The notes: generated by a model from the letters alone, not told the origin. A stretch of 64,000 bases of DNA from Papio anubis (GCF_008728515.1 NC_044991.1:38396968-38460967), one strand, 5' to 3'. Numbered from the stretch's first letter, positions 1-10,863 are shown. Numbers and translations are program-made.

Positions 1-28
1 AAAAACAAATCAAATGAAAATGAAAGAG

Positions 29-333
29 TGCCAGGCGCTGTGAGTCACTCCTGTAATCTCAGCACTTTGGGAGGCCAAGGCAGGTGGTTCACCTGAGGCC
101 AGGAGTTCGAGACCAGCCTGGCCAATATGGTGAACCCCATCTCTCCTAAAAATATAAAAACTAGCTGGGCATGGTGGTGGACACCTGTAATCTCAGCTAC
201 TCAGAAGACTGAGGCAGAAGAATCGCTTGAACCTAGGAGGCAGATGTTGCAGTTTACTGAGATCATACCACTGCACTCCAGCCTGGGCGACAGAGGGAGA
301 CTTCATGTCAATAAATAAATGAATAAATAAATA
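29..333 (+). mobile_element. Alu (AluS-like)
   Basis: Nearly full-length Alu with both arms, ending in an A-rich (AATA)n tail. It abuts the next Alu directly. Confidence 0.9.
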
Positions 334-656
334 GGCCGGGCGCGGTGGCTCACACCTGTAATCCCAGTGCTTTGGGAGGCCAAGGCGGGCGGATCATGAG
401 GTCAGGAGTTTGAGACCAGCCTGGCCAACATGGTGAAACCCCGTCTCTACTAAAAATACAAAAAAAATTTAGCCGGGCGTGGTAGCAGGCGCCTATAATC
501 CCAGCTACTTGGGAGGCTGAGGCAGGAGAATTGCTTGAACCCGGGAGGCGGAGGTTGCAGTGAGCCGAGACCGTACCACTGCACTCCCAGCCTGGGTGAC
601 AGAGCATGACTCTGTCTCAAAAAATTAAAAAATAATGAAAGTAATAAATAAATAAA
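334..656 (+). mobile_element. Alu (AluS/Y)
   Basis: Full-length copy starting ggccgggcgcggtggctca, with an AT-rich tail. It lies in tandem with the preceding Alu, apparently inserted in its tail. Confidence 0.93.
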
Positions 657-840
657 TGTGAAAATAAAGAGATTGCTGAGCAGCACAAAATAAAAGCTCC
701 TAAAAGTTTCCTGTAAAGTTTAAGATATGTATAGTATTATACATGTATTAAATATACTTTCAGTCTCCTAATGAGGATAATTAATGGTCAAAATCAGATT
801 TTTTAATAGAAGTTTCAATTTAGGGCACTATTGACTCTTT

Positions 841-1019
841 TTTGTTCTTTTGTTTTTTGGTTTTTTGCTTTTTTGAGACAGGGTCTTGCTCTGTCTCCCA
901 GGCTGGAGTGCTGGCAGGATCTCAGCTCAGTGGAACCTCTGCCTCCTGGGTTCAAGAGATTCTCCTGCCTCTGCCTCCCGAGTAGCTGGAACTACAGGTG
1001 TGCACCACCACACGAGGCC
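841..1019 (-). mobile_element. Partial Alu
   Basis: The poly-T and right-arm portion of an Alu in reverse orientation, broken off where the next reverse Alu begins. Confidence 0.8.
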
Positions 1020-1308
1020 TTTGTTTTTTTGAGACGGAGTCTTGTCCTGTTGCCCAGGCTGGAGTGCAGTGGTGTGATCCCAGTTCACTGCAACCTCTGC
1101 CTCCTGGGTTCAAGTGATTCTCTGCCTTAGCCTCCCTAGTAGCTGGGATCACAGGTGCCTGCCACCACAGGCTACTTTTTTTGTATTTTTAGTGGAGACG
1201 GAGTTTCACCATCTTGGTCAAGCTGGTCTTGAACTCCTGACCTTGTGATCCACCAGCCTCAGCCTCTCAAAGTGCTGGGATTACAGGCGTGAGCCACCAC
1301 GCCCGGCC
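1020..1308 (-). mobile_element. Alu
   Basis: Full-length reverse Alu from gagacggagtcttg to cacgcccggcc, with a short T tail. Confidence 0.92.
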
Positions 1309-1471
1309 TTTTGCGTGTGTGTATGTGAGAGAGGGTCTCTCTCTGTCACCCAAGCTATAGCGAAGTGGCATGATCTCAGCTCACTGCAACCTCCACCTCC
1401 CAAGTTCAAGCAATTTCATGCCTCAGCTCCTGAGTAGCTGGGACTACAGGCATGTGCCACCATTCTCTATA
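1309..1471 (-). mobile_element. Partial Alu
   Basis: Reverse right-arm fragment with a degraded tail (gtgtgtgtatgtgagag). It stops at 'gtgccaccat'. Confidence 0.75.
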
Positions 1472-2019
1472 CAGCCACATCACTTTTACAACTATATATC
1501 ACCTAGTTGTTTGGTTTTAAGTCTATGATAGGGTGGATGTAATTGTCATTCCTGTTTCTTGTTACAGCTCTTCCCTTTCCATTCTTCATTCTGATGCATG
1601 TATGGGTTGGCTGAGTTTCTCTGTTGAGCTTTTGTTTGTTTGACTTTGCTGTGCTTTGTTTTTCCTCAGGCTCGTGGTGCTGGTGCTCTATTCACAGAGC
1701 GCCCTTGTCTCTTAGGACGCTCAAGTGGAATATTGGCTGGATATTCCTGGATCCCATGTTCTCTCCTCCAAGATTTTGTAAACATCATTACTCCATTGTT
1801 TTCTGGTGTTTAAAGTTTCTGGGGGAGAAGAATAAGGCCAGCATGAGTTTTTTCCCCCTTGTATCAGTGGCAATTTATGCTGGAGTCTAATTATAACACT
1901 TCTAGAAATATAATTATGATACTTTTAGAAAGAAAACATTTTTAACAGTGCATGTGTTTTAAATCTAGTGAATCTGACAATTTCAGCAGTTTAACACTGA
2001 AATGTACTAAAAACTTCAA

Positions 2020-2265
2020 AACGGAATCACTCATACAAAGCTGATGGGAATGCAAAATGGTGCAGCCCCTCTGGAGAACAGTTTGGTAGTTTCTTTACAA
2101 ATTGAACATGCAAACATGCAACTACCACTTAACCCAGCAATTGCATTCCTGGGCATTTAACCCAGAGAAATGAAAACTTATGTTTTCATCAAAACATCTA
2201 TATGAATATATAAGCCAGAATCAAAAAAGTCTATGTACCCTATGATTCCATTTACATGGACATTC
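2020..2265 (+). mobile_element. L1 3' region, first part (split by Alu)
   Basis: Contains the phrases 'gatgggaatgcaaaatggtgca' (first part) and 'cccagcaattgcattcctggg', typical of the end of old L1 elements in sense orientation. An internal gap is apparent near 2205. It resumes at 2566 after an Alu. Confidence 0.7.
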
Positions 2266-2565
2266 TTTTTTTGTTGTTGTTGTTGAGACAGGGTATCACT
2301 TTGTCACCCAGGCTGGAGTGAAGTGGCATGATCTCGGCTCACTGCAACCTCCACCTCCCCGGTTCAAGCGATTCTCCTGCCTCAGCCTCCCAAGTAGCTG
2401 GGGCTATAGGCGTGCACCACCATGCCTAGCTAATTTTTGTATTTTTAGTAGAGATGGGGTTTTGACATATTGCCTAGGGTGGTCTCCAACTCCTGGCCAC
2501 AGGTGATCCATCCACCTCAGTCTTCCAAAGTGCTGGGATTACAGGCATGAGTGAATGTGCCCAGT
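2266..2565 (-). mobile_element. Alu inserted in L1
   Basis: Reverse Alu with a TTG-rich tail. The flanks 'tttacatggacattc' (2251-2265) and 'tttatatgacattc' (2569-2582) are a decayed target-site duplication, so it is younger than the L1. Confidence 0.88.
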
Positions 2566-2760
2566 CATTTATATGACATTCTGAAAGGGCAGAATTATAG
2601 GAACAGAATAAAACAGACCAGTGTTTGCCCAGGCTGGGACTGATCATGGTGATGGCTACGTGACCAAATGAGTCTGTCAGAATATATCAAAAGTGTATTA
2701 AAATGAGTGAATTTTACTTTATCAAACTTATGCCTTAATAAACCTGACTTTAAAAAGAGG
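2566..2760 (+). mobile_element. L1 3' region, second part
   Basis: Continues the old L1 3' end after the Alu: 'agaccagtgtttgcc', 'ggtgatggctacgtg' and a final A-rich stretch. Confidence 0.65.
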
Positions 2761-2763
2761 AAT

Positions 2764-3130
2764 CACCCAGCACTTTGGGAGGCTGAGGTGGGAGGACTGC
2801 TTGAGGAGTTGGAGACCAGCCTGGGCAACAAAGCGAGATCCCATCCTTACAAAGAAGAAAGAAGAAAGAAGGAAGAAGAAGAAGAAGATGAGGAAGAAGA
2901 GGAGGAAGAAGAAGAGGAAGAGGAAGAAGAAAAAGAAGAAGGAGAAGGAGGAGAAGGAGGAGGAGGAGGAGGAGGAGAAGAAGAAAAGCCTGGCATGGTG
3001 GTGTGTACCTGTAGTCCCAGCTACTTAGGAGGGTAAGGCCAGGGGATCCCTTGAACCCAGGAGTTTGAGGCTACAGTGAGCCATGATTGCACCACTGCAC
3101 TCCAGTACGGTTAAAAAAAAAAAAAAAAAG
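2764..3130 (+). mobile_element. AluJ-like copy with expanded middle linker
   Basis: The left arm (2764-2847) and right arm (2989-3113) are separated by about 140 bases of GAA/GAG/GGA repeats, where an ordinary Alu has a short A-rich linker. The first ~30 bases of the element are missing. Confidence 0.85.
2848..2988 (+). repeat. GAA/GGA microsatellite inside an Alu
   Basis: Almost pure purine, with GAA units giving way to GGA units. It grew from the A-rich linker of the surrounding Alu. Its translations as poly-Glu or poly-Lys are meaningless. Confidence 0.92.
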
Positions 3131-3180
3131 AAAAAGAAAGAAAGAGAGAGGAGGGGAGGGGAGAAGGAGAGAGAAGGGAA
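3112..3180 (+). repeat. Poly-A and purine-rich tract
   Basis: The Alu tail passes into GAAA and GAGGGG repeats. Confidence 0.85.
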
Positions 3181-3294
3181 GCTGAGATTGCGCCACTGTA
3201 CTCCAGCCCTGGCGACAGAGTGAGATTCCGTCTCAAAAAAAAAAAAAAAAAAAAAAAAGAAAGAAAGAAAGAAAAGAAAAAGGAAAAAGGAAAA
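3181..3294 (+). mobile_element. Alu 3' fragment (right-arm end plus tail)
   Basis: Only the last ~55 bases of an Alu right arm ('gctgagattgcgccactgta') are present, followed by a long A tail with GAAA units. Its non-Alu downstream flank resembles that of the Alu fragment ending near 5733. Confidence 0.8.
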
Positions 3295-3340
3295 CAATAA
3301 GCAGCAGTATCAGCACCTTTTTAGAAGTATGGAGATAAAT

Positions 3341-3453
3341 AATGATGGGAGGGGAGGGGAGGGGAGAAGAAGAAAGGAAAGAAAGAAAAGGAAGGAAGGA
3401 AAGGAAGGAAAGGAAGGAAGGAAGGAAGAAAGGAAAGAAGGAAGGAAGGAAGG
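3341..3453 (+). repeat. GGGGA / GGAA polypurine repeat
   Basis: Starts with four G runs (3347-3364, a G-quadruplex pattern), then GAAA and GGAA units. Confidence 0.9.
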
Positions 3454-4013
3454 ATCAGCATAGTCTTTACATTTTTGTCACTGTCATTTTAAGAAGTATA
3501 TTTGAAAAGCATGAACTACGTTAAACCCCACAGTTACTTGGGCTTCTAAGACATGCTGCTATTGACTTCTGTTTCAGTGCATTTGATTTGATTTTTAGCC
3601 GGCAGTAAAATACTGTTTCTATCCCGGCTGCACATTTTCCCCTACATTAAAGATGACTCATAGAATCCTTTATTTATCATTCTACACAGAGTAATTTCTT
3701 TTACTGCTTTGTTGGAAAAAACTACAAGCTTTTACCACATTTAATGGCAAACATTTTCCTGCTCATTGAAACAAAACACCATGTGCTCTCTGTAAATAGT
3801 ACTGACCCAGATTCACATCCATCATTGCAAAATTCCACTTTGAAAACAAGCAAACAGCTTGATGGCTCATCTGTTGTTGCTCTGTTTCTTTTCTTTCAGA
3901 TTATATGGAAAGCACAAAGTGCGCAGTAAATATATATTTTGATATATCCTAAGCAGCATACTTTACAATTAAACATCTTGGATGGTTGGATGCCTTCATA
4001 TAAGAAATTTTTT

Positions 4014-4314
4014 GCCGGGCGCGGTGGCTCAAGCCTGTAATCCCAGCACTTTGGGAGGCCCAGACGGGCGGATCACGAGGTCAGGAGATCGAGACCATCC
4101 TGGCTAACATGGTGAAACCCCGTCTCTACTAAAAATACAAAAAACTAGCCGGGCGCGGTGGCGGGCGCCTGTAGTCCCAGCTGCTCGGGAGGCTGAGGCA
4201 GGAGAATGGCGTAAACCCGGGAGGCGGAGCTTGCAGTGAGCAGAGATCCGGCCACTGCACTCCAGCCTGAGCGACAGATCGAGACTCCGTCTCAAAAAAA
4301 AAAAAGAAAAAAAA
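4014..4314 (+). mobile_element. Young AluY of Old World monkey type
   Basis: Close to consensus, with 'ctcaagcctgtaatc', 'ggcgtaaacccggg' and 'gagatccggcc'. The target-site duplication is aagaaattttt at 4002-4012 and 4315-4325. Confidence 0.92.
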
Positions 4315-4454
4315 AAGAAATTTTTAAAATAAAATAATAACTGGACAAGATACATGCATTGACTCTGAACTATCGATGTAATAATCTATTTTCAGTTTTG
4401 CTAACTAGGATGTATAAATTCATTCACTATTCAAATTTAAAACTATAGGTTTCT

Positions 4455-4495
4455 TTCTGTATTTATTATTTTATTACTTATTTATTTATTTCTTA
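4455..4495 (+). repeat. AT-rich (TTTA)n tract
   Basis: Degenerate TTTA/TTAT units. It sits between two near-copies of 'taaaactayaggtttc' (about 4437 and 4497). Confidence 0.6.
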
Positions 4496-4601
4496 TTAAA
4501 ACTACAGGTTTCAATTAAATAACGCAGGCTGTATTTATCTATCTTTTCCCTACCAATACCTCACTAAAATGAGAATTAAAGAAAATTTAAAAAGGAATTT
4601 T

Positions 4602-5210
4602 TTAAAGGGCATACATCCATAGGAACAAAAAGAATGGAAGAGGAGACAGTAGCCAGTGGGAACTGGCAACAAAATGTTGTATGCTTGAAAACTCAGCAGA
4701 CAGGAGAAAGTTAGATGTTAACCAACTGCAGGCGGAAAAGCCAGCAGGAAGCAAGGCAATCGATTCCCCGTGCAGAGTCTGGGCGGGCTCAGGAATTAGC
4801 CAAGGCAGGTGTGAGTGACGGGAGAAAATGAGCGCCTCACTCCTGGAGAGACCCGGAAGCCATGTCCCTGAGCCGTCAGAGCACAGGCAGCGAAGAGTGA
4901 GGTTGAGATACTGCATCGGAAATGGGCGGAGGTGAAAGCTGGCAGACAGAAAGCTGAAACCCCACAGGCTCCTTGCCTGCTTAGCTCCCAGAACACTGGC
5001 ACTAAAGTTTAACCCCACCTGGCACCCCCCAGTAGGATACTGGAGAATTTTCTTGTGGGGAAACCACCTGACCCAGAAGAAAAGCCCCACAGGTATTGAC
5101 ATATGGCCAGGTCGCTACATGGTCACCCTAAGGAGAGGACCACCATACAAGAGGGTTCAATCCTCACTTTCCATGATATGGAATCAATAATTAATGTCTT
5201 ATATTGAAAA
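4602..5210. other. Unidentified GC-richer block
   Basis: Differs in composition from its surroundings and has an open frame of 166 codons on the minus strand with no family resemblance I know. It looks like old mobile-element sequence (LTR or L1 5' region) rather than a gene. Confidence 0.3.
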
Positions 5211-5211
5211 A

Positions 5212-5519
5212 GAGACCGGGCATGGTAGCTCACCCATAATCCCAGCTGGGAGGCCAGGGGGTGGGCAGACCTTCAAGGTCAGGAGTTCAAGACCAGCCTG
5301 ACCAACATGGTGAAATCCGTCTCTACTAAAAAATACCAAAAACATAGCTGAGTGGCCTGTAGTCAGCAGCCCCTACTTTCGGGAGGCTGAGGCAGGAGAA
5401 TGGTGTGAACCTGGGAGGTGGAGCTTGCAGTGAGCTGAGAGATCCGCCACACTTCCAGCCTAGGCGACAAGCGGAACTCCAGATCTCAAAAAAAAAAAAA
5501 AAAAAAAAAAAAAAAGAAA
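5212..5519 (+). mobile_element. Alu, degraded
   Basis: A recognisable full Alu with many small deletions (for example in 'acatagctgagtggcctgtag') and a long A tail. Confidence 0.85.
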
Positions 5520-5521
5520 GA

Positions 5522-5707
5522 AGTAGCTCGGTGTGGTGGCTCAATGCTTGTAATTCAGCTAGCTACTGGGAGGCCTGAGGCAGGAGAATAAACTTGAACC
5601 TGGGAATTAGAGTTTGCAGTGAGCTGAGATCATGCCACTGCACTCCAGCCTGGTGGACAGAGTGAGACTCTGTCTCAAAAAAAAAAAAAAAAAAAAAAAA
5701 AAGAAAG
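5522..5707 (+). mobile_element. Alu with internal deletion
   Basis: The Alu head (ggtgtggtggctcaatgc) joins directly to the distal right arm and is followed by a 27-base A tail. Confidence 0.82.
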
Positions 5708-6255
5708 AAAGAAGAAAAAAGAAAAAACAAAACCAATAAATCAGCATCTTTTTAGAAGTATTTAGATAAATAATGAAGACACAGCTGGAGACGTGGTTTG
5801 GGGGGGAGGTAACAGAAATGGGATTGGGAGGAGGCTCAGGGGCTGCTACCTTCCATTGCAAGTCTTCCAATATTTGGTTTTGAAAACTATGTATTGTGTG
5901 TATTTTTTTAAAATCCTCCTTCCCCTAAAAAACATAAGGCAAAATCATGTGAGTAAACCGGTGTCATCTGGAAAAACAAACGAGGGCTCAGGATTGTTCA
6001 GAAAGGTTACCTGGAGAAATGGAAGAGTTCTGCGAAATTCACCACACTTTACCTTTGAAATCGTCTGCTGGGGATTCCACAGGAGCTTTTTCCAGCGAAG
6101 TTTTAAATCATTCACTCCTTGCTCACCAAAGAGGTTTTATTAAACACATCTTTGTTTCTCGAAGTTGATGAGTAAAAGGGTCTTATGATTAGTAGATTAG
6201 TAGATTCTCGGGGAATGAAATGCCTTTAAAAGGAAGTTGGCTGTTCTTCTTCTTC

Positions 6256-6553
6256 TTTTTTTTTTTTTTTTTGAGATGGAGTTTCGCTCTTGTTGCCCAG
6301 TCTAGAGTGCAATGGCGCAATCTCAGCTCACCACAATCTTCGCCTCCCGGGTTCAAGCGATTCTCCTACCTCAGCCTCCCGAGTAGCTGGGATTATAGGC
6401 ATGTGCCACCACGACTGGCTAATTTTGTATTTCGAGTAGAAGACGGGGTTTCTCCATGTTGGCCAGGCTGGTCTCAAACTCTTGACCTCAGGTGATCCGC
6501 CCACCTCAGCCTCCCAAAGTGCTGGGATTACAGCAGTGAGCTACTGTGGCCAG
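6256..6553 (-). mobile_element. Alu
   Basis: Full-length reverse Alu with an 18-T tail preceded by TTC units, ending at 'ctactgtggccagc'. Confidence 0.92.
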
Positions 6554-7069
6554 CTCAGCTGTTCTTTAAGAAAATAAAAAAGCTTATAAATTTCCCATGT
6601 CACATGCAGACAATGTGACTAATTAACTGTGCATGACTACATCCGTGCATGCACACACGTGCGTGTGCAAGCAGCTGGCCCAGAGATCCCCCCCTCCGCT
6701 GCGCCTGTGTGCCCTCACACAGGTGTTAGAGGTGAGAGAAGTCACTTTCCAGCAAAATCATTAAAGTTTGACTTCAGCAATCCCACCTGATTTTCAGAAT
6801 ATTTTCCCCATGCCCTTCAAGCCCCTTTTCCCTGTCAAAGCAAGAATATCATTGAATATACATAAGGAGGTGAAAACTTGGTTCCTGACATTTGTATGTG
6901 AAACCTTTTGTCCATAATGTGGTGATTTTAAACGAAGTTATGCCTTATTCTTAGCAAAACAATTACGAGCTATTTTCTTCTCCTTTCCTGCAGGGTTCTA
7001 AGAGCAGCACACCTCCTACATTTGTGTATTTGTATCAGCTGCACAAATGCCACTGCCCCAAATATACCT

Positions 7070-7195
7070 TGAACTAATGCTTCTCAAGCCAACTCTAATA
7101 TGCACGTGAATGTTGTTAAAATACAGATTCTGATCCAGCAGGTCTGCCAGGGGTCTGAGATTCTCACAAACTCCCCAAAGATGTGATGCTTCATC
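7070..7195 (+). mobile_element. hAT-type DNA transposon fossil
   Basis: The pattern 'actaatgcttctcaagccaac...cagattctgatccagcaggtct' matches short non-autonomous hAT elements (MER group). Confidence 0.45.
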
Positions 7196-7969
7196 CGTGG
7201 ATTATGGTTTTCACAGCAAAATCCTAAACTATCTGTTTAATGAGAGTTTGCAATTTGTCAGGTCTCATATTTTCATGTGCTAGTAAAAAATAGAAGCTTT
7301 GTGATGTCCTAGCTGCTTCACTTACATATATTTTTCTGATTGGTTAATGAGTCTCTAGCATTTTATTGTTCTCTGCAGTTTTTCTTTCAATAGATAATAG
7401 ATGCATAAGTCTATTCTGCATATGATTGTACATCAATAGGCTGCAGAGAAAAATGGGAGTGAGAAAGATAAAATGGGCGGAAACTGCAATCTGGTAAATA
7501 AATGCATTCTCTCTTAATTTGTAGAAGCGGCGAGAAGTCAGAAGCACGCACATCAGAAATAAAGAGAATTAATCATGTCAGCCTCTGTATTCTTCTTGGT
7601 AGAGCACCAAGTTTTAAAGAATAGTGCTTTTAAATAATATAAATGTACATATAAATTCTATGTAAATTAGTGAATATGATAAAGTAAAAGGGGAAAAAAG
7701 TGGAGGAAAGTTGTTTAAACAATCACTGACTATAATTATGCTTTTACTTAAATAATAATTCCTTTTTGGGAAATACTGTTTTAGACTCTTGTGTAGGCAG
7801 AGATGGTTCCTCTCAGGATTTCGCTCTGGCAATGACTGGGAAGCTAGCAACACGTCTCTGCAACCTGCCTTGCTCCCTTTGCCTTTCTTGGTGAAAGTCA
7901 CCCCTGGCTATGGGCCCTGATGATGCTTTTGACCAGCAGGGAATACTGGGGAAAATGAGCTACTCCGAG

Positions 7970-8012
7970 CTCACACGCACACACCACCATCACTGCCATC
8001 ACCACCATTAGC
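7970..8012 (+). repeat. CAC/CAT-rich simple repeat
   Basis: Imperfect 'caccaccatcac' units. Confidence 0.6.
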
Positions 8013-8031
8013 AGTAACAGCAATGAAGTTG

Positions 8032-8338
8032 GGCTGGGCGCGGTGGTTCACACCTACAATCCCAGCACTTTGGGAGGCCAAGGCGGGTGGATCACGACGT
8101 CAGGAGATCGAGACCATCCTGGCTAACACGGTGAAACACCATCTCTACTAAAAATATAAAAAATTAGCCCAGCGTGGTGGTGGGCGCCTGTAGTCCCAGC
8201 TGCTGAGGAGGCTGAGGCAGGAGAATGGCGTGAACCCTGGAGGCGGAGCTTGCAGTGAGCCGAGATCACACCACTGCATTCCAGCCTGGGTGACAGAGCA
8301 AGACTCTGTCTCAATAAATAAATAAATAAAATAAATAA
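8032..8338 (+). mobile_element. AluY
   Basis: Full-length copy with 'ggagatcgagaccatcctgg' and the head 'gggctgggcgcggtggttca', ending in an AATA-rich tail. Confidence 0.92.
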
Positions 8339-8545
8339 AGTTAATAACTAGTTTTCACTTTATGTTTGATCTTCCTACATTGAGCAACCTGCCCCAGTAC
8401 ATTTTTCTTAAACCTTTGATACCCATTACTGCCTTTCTTCTGTTTCACGAGAAACTTGCCAGCAGATAATAGCATGAACGGGTAGGCAGAAATAAGCAGT
8501 AGGGGTGAAATGCCAAAGCAGTCAATTATCTAATGATCGTAATAA

Positions 8546-8660
8546 GTAACATTTAACCGTGCTTATGATGTGGTGCCTGGATGTTCTAAGCACTTTGCAT
8601 GGATTAATTTATGTTTGCCTTACAGCAGCGACTGAAGAGGAAAGATGCTATTTTCATCCT
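8546..8660 (-). mobile_element. MIR fragment
   Basis: 'gttctaagcactttgcatggattaa' is split by small changes but follows the reverse MIR consensus (first 20 bases: gttctaagcactttgcatgg). Confidence 0.5.
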
Positions 8661-8796
8661 TGGCTAGTAACACATACATATGTTTGATAGGATGCATGTG
8701 TCTGTTCCTTTGTAGATGTAACCTGTGAATGTGTTTTTATTTTATATGCACAGACAGTCTTTTTTTTTAACTTTTAAATCAACCCTGGTTGATATG

Positions 8797-8950
8797 CTAG
8801 AACCGCACTCTCCAATATGGCAGCCACCAGCCACATGTGGCTATTGATTATTTGAGACATGGCCAGTGTGAAATGAGATGTGCTGTAGGTGCAAAATGCA
8901 CACATGACTTTGAAGACAATATAAAAAATAAAAGAATGTAAAATACCTCT
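8797..8950 (+). mobile_element. DNA-transposon fossil ('tccaatatggcagccacc' type)
   Basis: Contains 'ctccaatatggcagccacc' and 'gccacatgtggctattga', typical of a non-autonomous hAT family. The same family recurs at 42680 and 58375. Confidence 0.55.
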
Positions 8951-9254
8951 TTAATATTTTTGATTAATTGTTGAAATATATTTGAGATATCATGAGCTAC
9001 ATAAAATTACTAAAATTGATTCTACCTATTTCTTTTTGCTTTTTAAAATTGTGCCCACTAGTAAATGTAAAATTACCTATGTGGCTTGCTTTATATTTCT
9101 AAGGGATAGCACCAGGCTAGAAGTACATGTTCCATGGTCCTCTGCCAGCCAAATCAGGTTGAGAATGCATGCTTGGTTAGGTGTCAGTGGCCTTGGTTAG
9201 GCAAGGTGTTACTTCTCCCAGGTGTGTTTTTATATTAAAATCCACATTTTGATC

Positions 9255-9420
9255 TAAACTAGTAGTTTTCACAGCAGAAGCACCTTGGAAGTTTAAAATA
9301 AATATGGCTGGCTGGGTTGCCTCTGCAGAGATTCTGATGGTCCGGGCAGCTGGGGCATTAGGAGTTTTAAAAGGCTCCAGGTGACTTCAAGCTGACAGCC
9401 AAAACTGAGAGCCACCTATT
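9255..9420 (+). mobile_element. MER5A-like hAT fossil
   Basis: Imperfect terminal inverted repeats ('agtagttttcacagcagaag' against 'caaaactgagagccacct') flank 'agagattctgatggtccggg'. Confidence 0.5.
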
Positions 9421-9985
9421 CAAATGGAACAGCCGACACTGAGTCTTGGTGACCGACAGTGTGGGCGGGTGATGTTTGCAGTGGGGCCAGGTTCACACTT
9501 TTTGAGTCTCTCGTTGGAACTACAGAAACAAACTGTGGAAAAGATCAGAGCCTGCTTTTTGGCAAGGAGCCTTGGAATAGAGTTAAGAGCACCCTCAAAT
9601 CTATGGTATGAGGGAAAACCCAGCCCACAGAATCATGGTGGGGAAATGGGAAGAAAGGGAAGCAATGGAGCTAATTATGTGTAGTGATATTTTCCCCAGG
9701 AAACCGAAGACGGGTTACAAAGGTGAAGGCTGTCTAGGAGCTCCTCCCTGGTCACCCGTGGTCCTCAGGTTCCAAGCCCCTCTTCACAGGCCGCAGGATC
9801 TGACCAGCCCCATTCCCCAGCAGTGAGAAATGAGGGTTGGCTATAGTAGTTCTAATGTGTGCACTCAAAGGAAATACTCAGATTCATTAATGTAATGATA
9901 TTCTAAGTGTCTTACATAGAGCTTCAGAATTCTGGCAAATTCGACTTTTAAATGGGAGAATTTGTATTAGACTCGAGATAAGAAA

Positions 9986-10009
9986 CTCCTCCCCCACCCC
10001 CACCCCCAA
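9986..10009 (-). repeat. C-rich CCCCCA tract
   Basis: Three runs of five C separated by A. The minus strand is G-rich but has only three long G runs. Confidence 0.7.
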
Positions 10010-10073
10010 CTGCCTCACTCCAGTTGAAGCTTCTCCAGGGAGGTTTCTGAGGGGAGGCCTTGGTTACACTTTC

Positions 10074-10350
10074 TCAACTATTTGGGAAGCTGAGGGGGTA
10101 GATCCCTTGAGTTCAGGAGTTTGAGACTAGCCTGGGCAACATAGTGAGACCTCATCTCTGCAAAAAATAAACAAAAATTAGCTGGGCATGGTGGTGCACG
10201 CCTGTAGTCATAGCTAGTCAGGAGGCTGAGGTAGGAGGATTGCGCTTGAGCCCAGGAAGTTGAGGCTGCAGTGAGCCAAGATAGCACCACTGCATTTCAT
10301 TTCAGCTTGAGTGACAGTCACACCTTGTCTCAAAAAAAAAAAAAAAAAAA
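10074..10350 (+). mobile_element. AluJ-like, 5' truncated
   Basis: Begins in the left arm at 'tcaactatttgggaagctga' and has both arms and an 18-A tail. Confidence 0.87.
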
Positions 10351-10559
10351 GTTATATGCCCACACCTTTCGGAATAATTATTTTTTTAACTTCCCATACC
10401 TACGTTTCTTGCAAAGCTAGTATCCATGTGGGAAAGGTTTGTGCCAGCTGCCACCATTTTTGATGTTGGAGTAAAATCGATCTTTTTCTGATCAGAACCT
10501 GTTTCTTGACAAAAATGCCAGATGTTTTCCTCCTCCTTCCCTCTCTGCATTTTTTTCTT

Positions 10560-10863
10560 TTCTTTTCTTTTTTTTTTTTTTGAGACTGAGTTTTGCACTA
10601 TTGCCCGGGCTAGAGTGCAGTGGCGTGATCTCGGCTGTCTGCAACCTCTGCCTCCTGGGTTCAAGGGATTCTCCTGCCTCAGCTTCCCGAGTAGCTGGGA
10701 TTACAGGTGCCTGCCACCATGCCTGGCTAATTTTTGTATTTTTAGTAGAGACAGGGTTTCACCATGTTGGCCAGGCTAGTCTTGAACTCCTGACCTCAAG
10801 TGATTCACCCGCCTTGGCCTCCCAAAGTGCTGGGATTACAGGCGTGAGCCACCGTGCCCAGCC
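10560..10863 (-). mobile_element. Alu
   Basis: Full-length reverse Alu. It forms a tail-to-tail inverted pair with the Alu about 210 bp away. Confidence 0.93.

Noticed and set aside
1624..1890. 88-codon frame in unique sequence
   Set aside because: Short, no domain, no splice context; expected by chance in this amount of DNA.
2707..3036. Open frame with long poly-Glu and poly-Gly runs
   Set aside because: It is translation of the GAA/GGA microsatellite inside an Alu; there is no plausible gene structure around it.
4602..5102. 166-codon minus-strand frame
   Set aside because: No domain, no splice or promoter context, and no resemblance to a known protein; more likely old repeat sequence. 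Kept only as an unidentified block.
9986..10009. G-quadruplex on the minus strand
   Set aside because: Only three long G runs are present; a fourth is just two G, so a standard three-tetrad structure is not supported.
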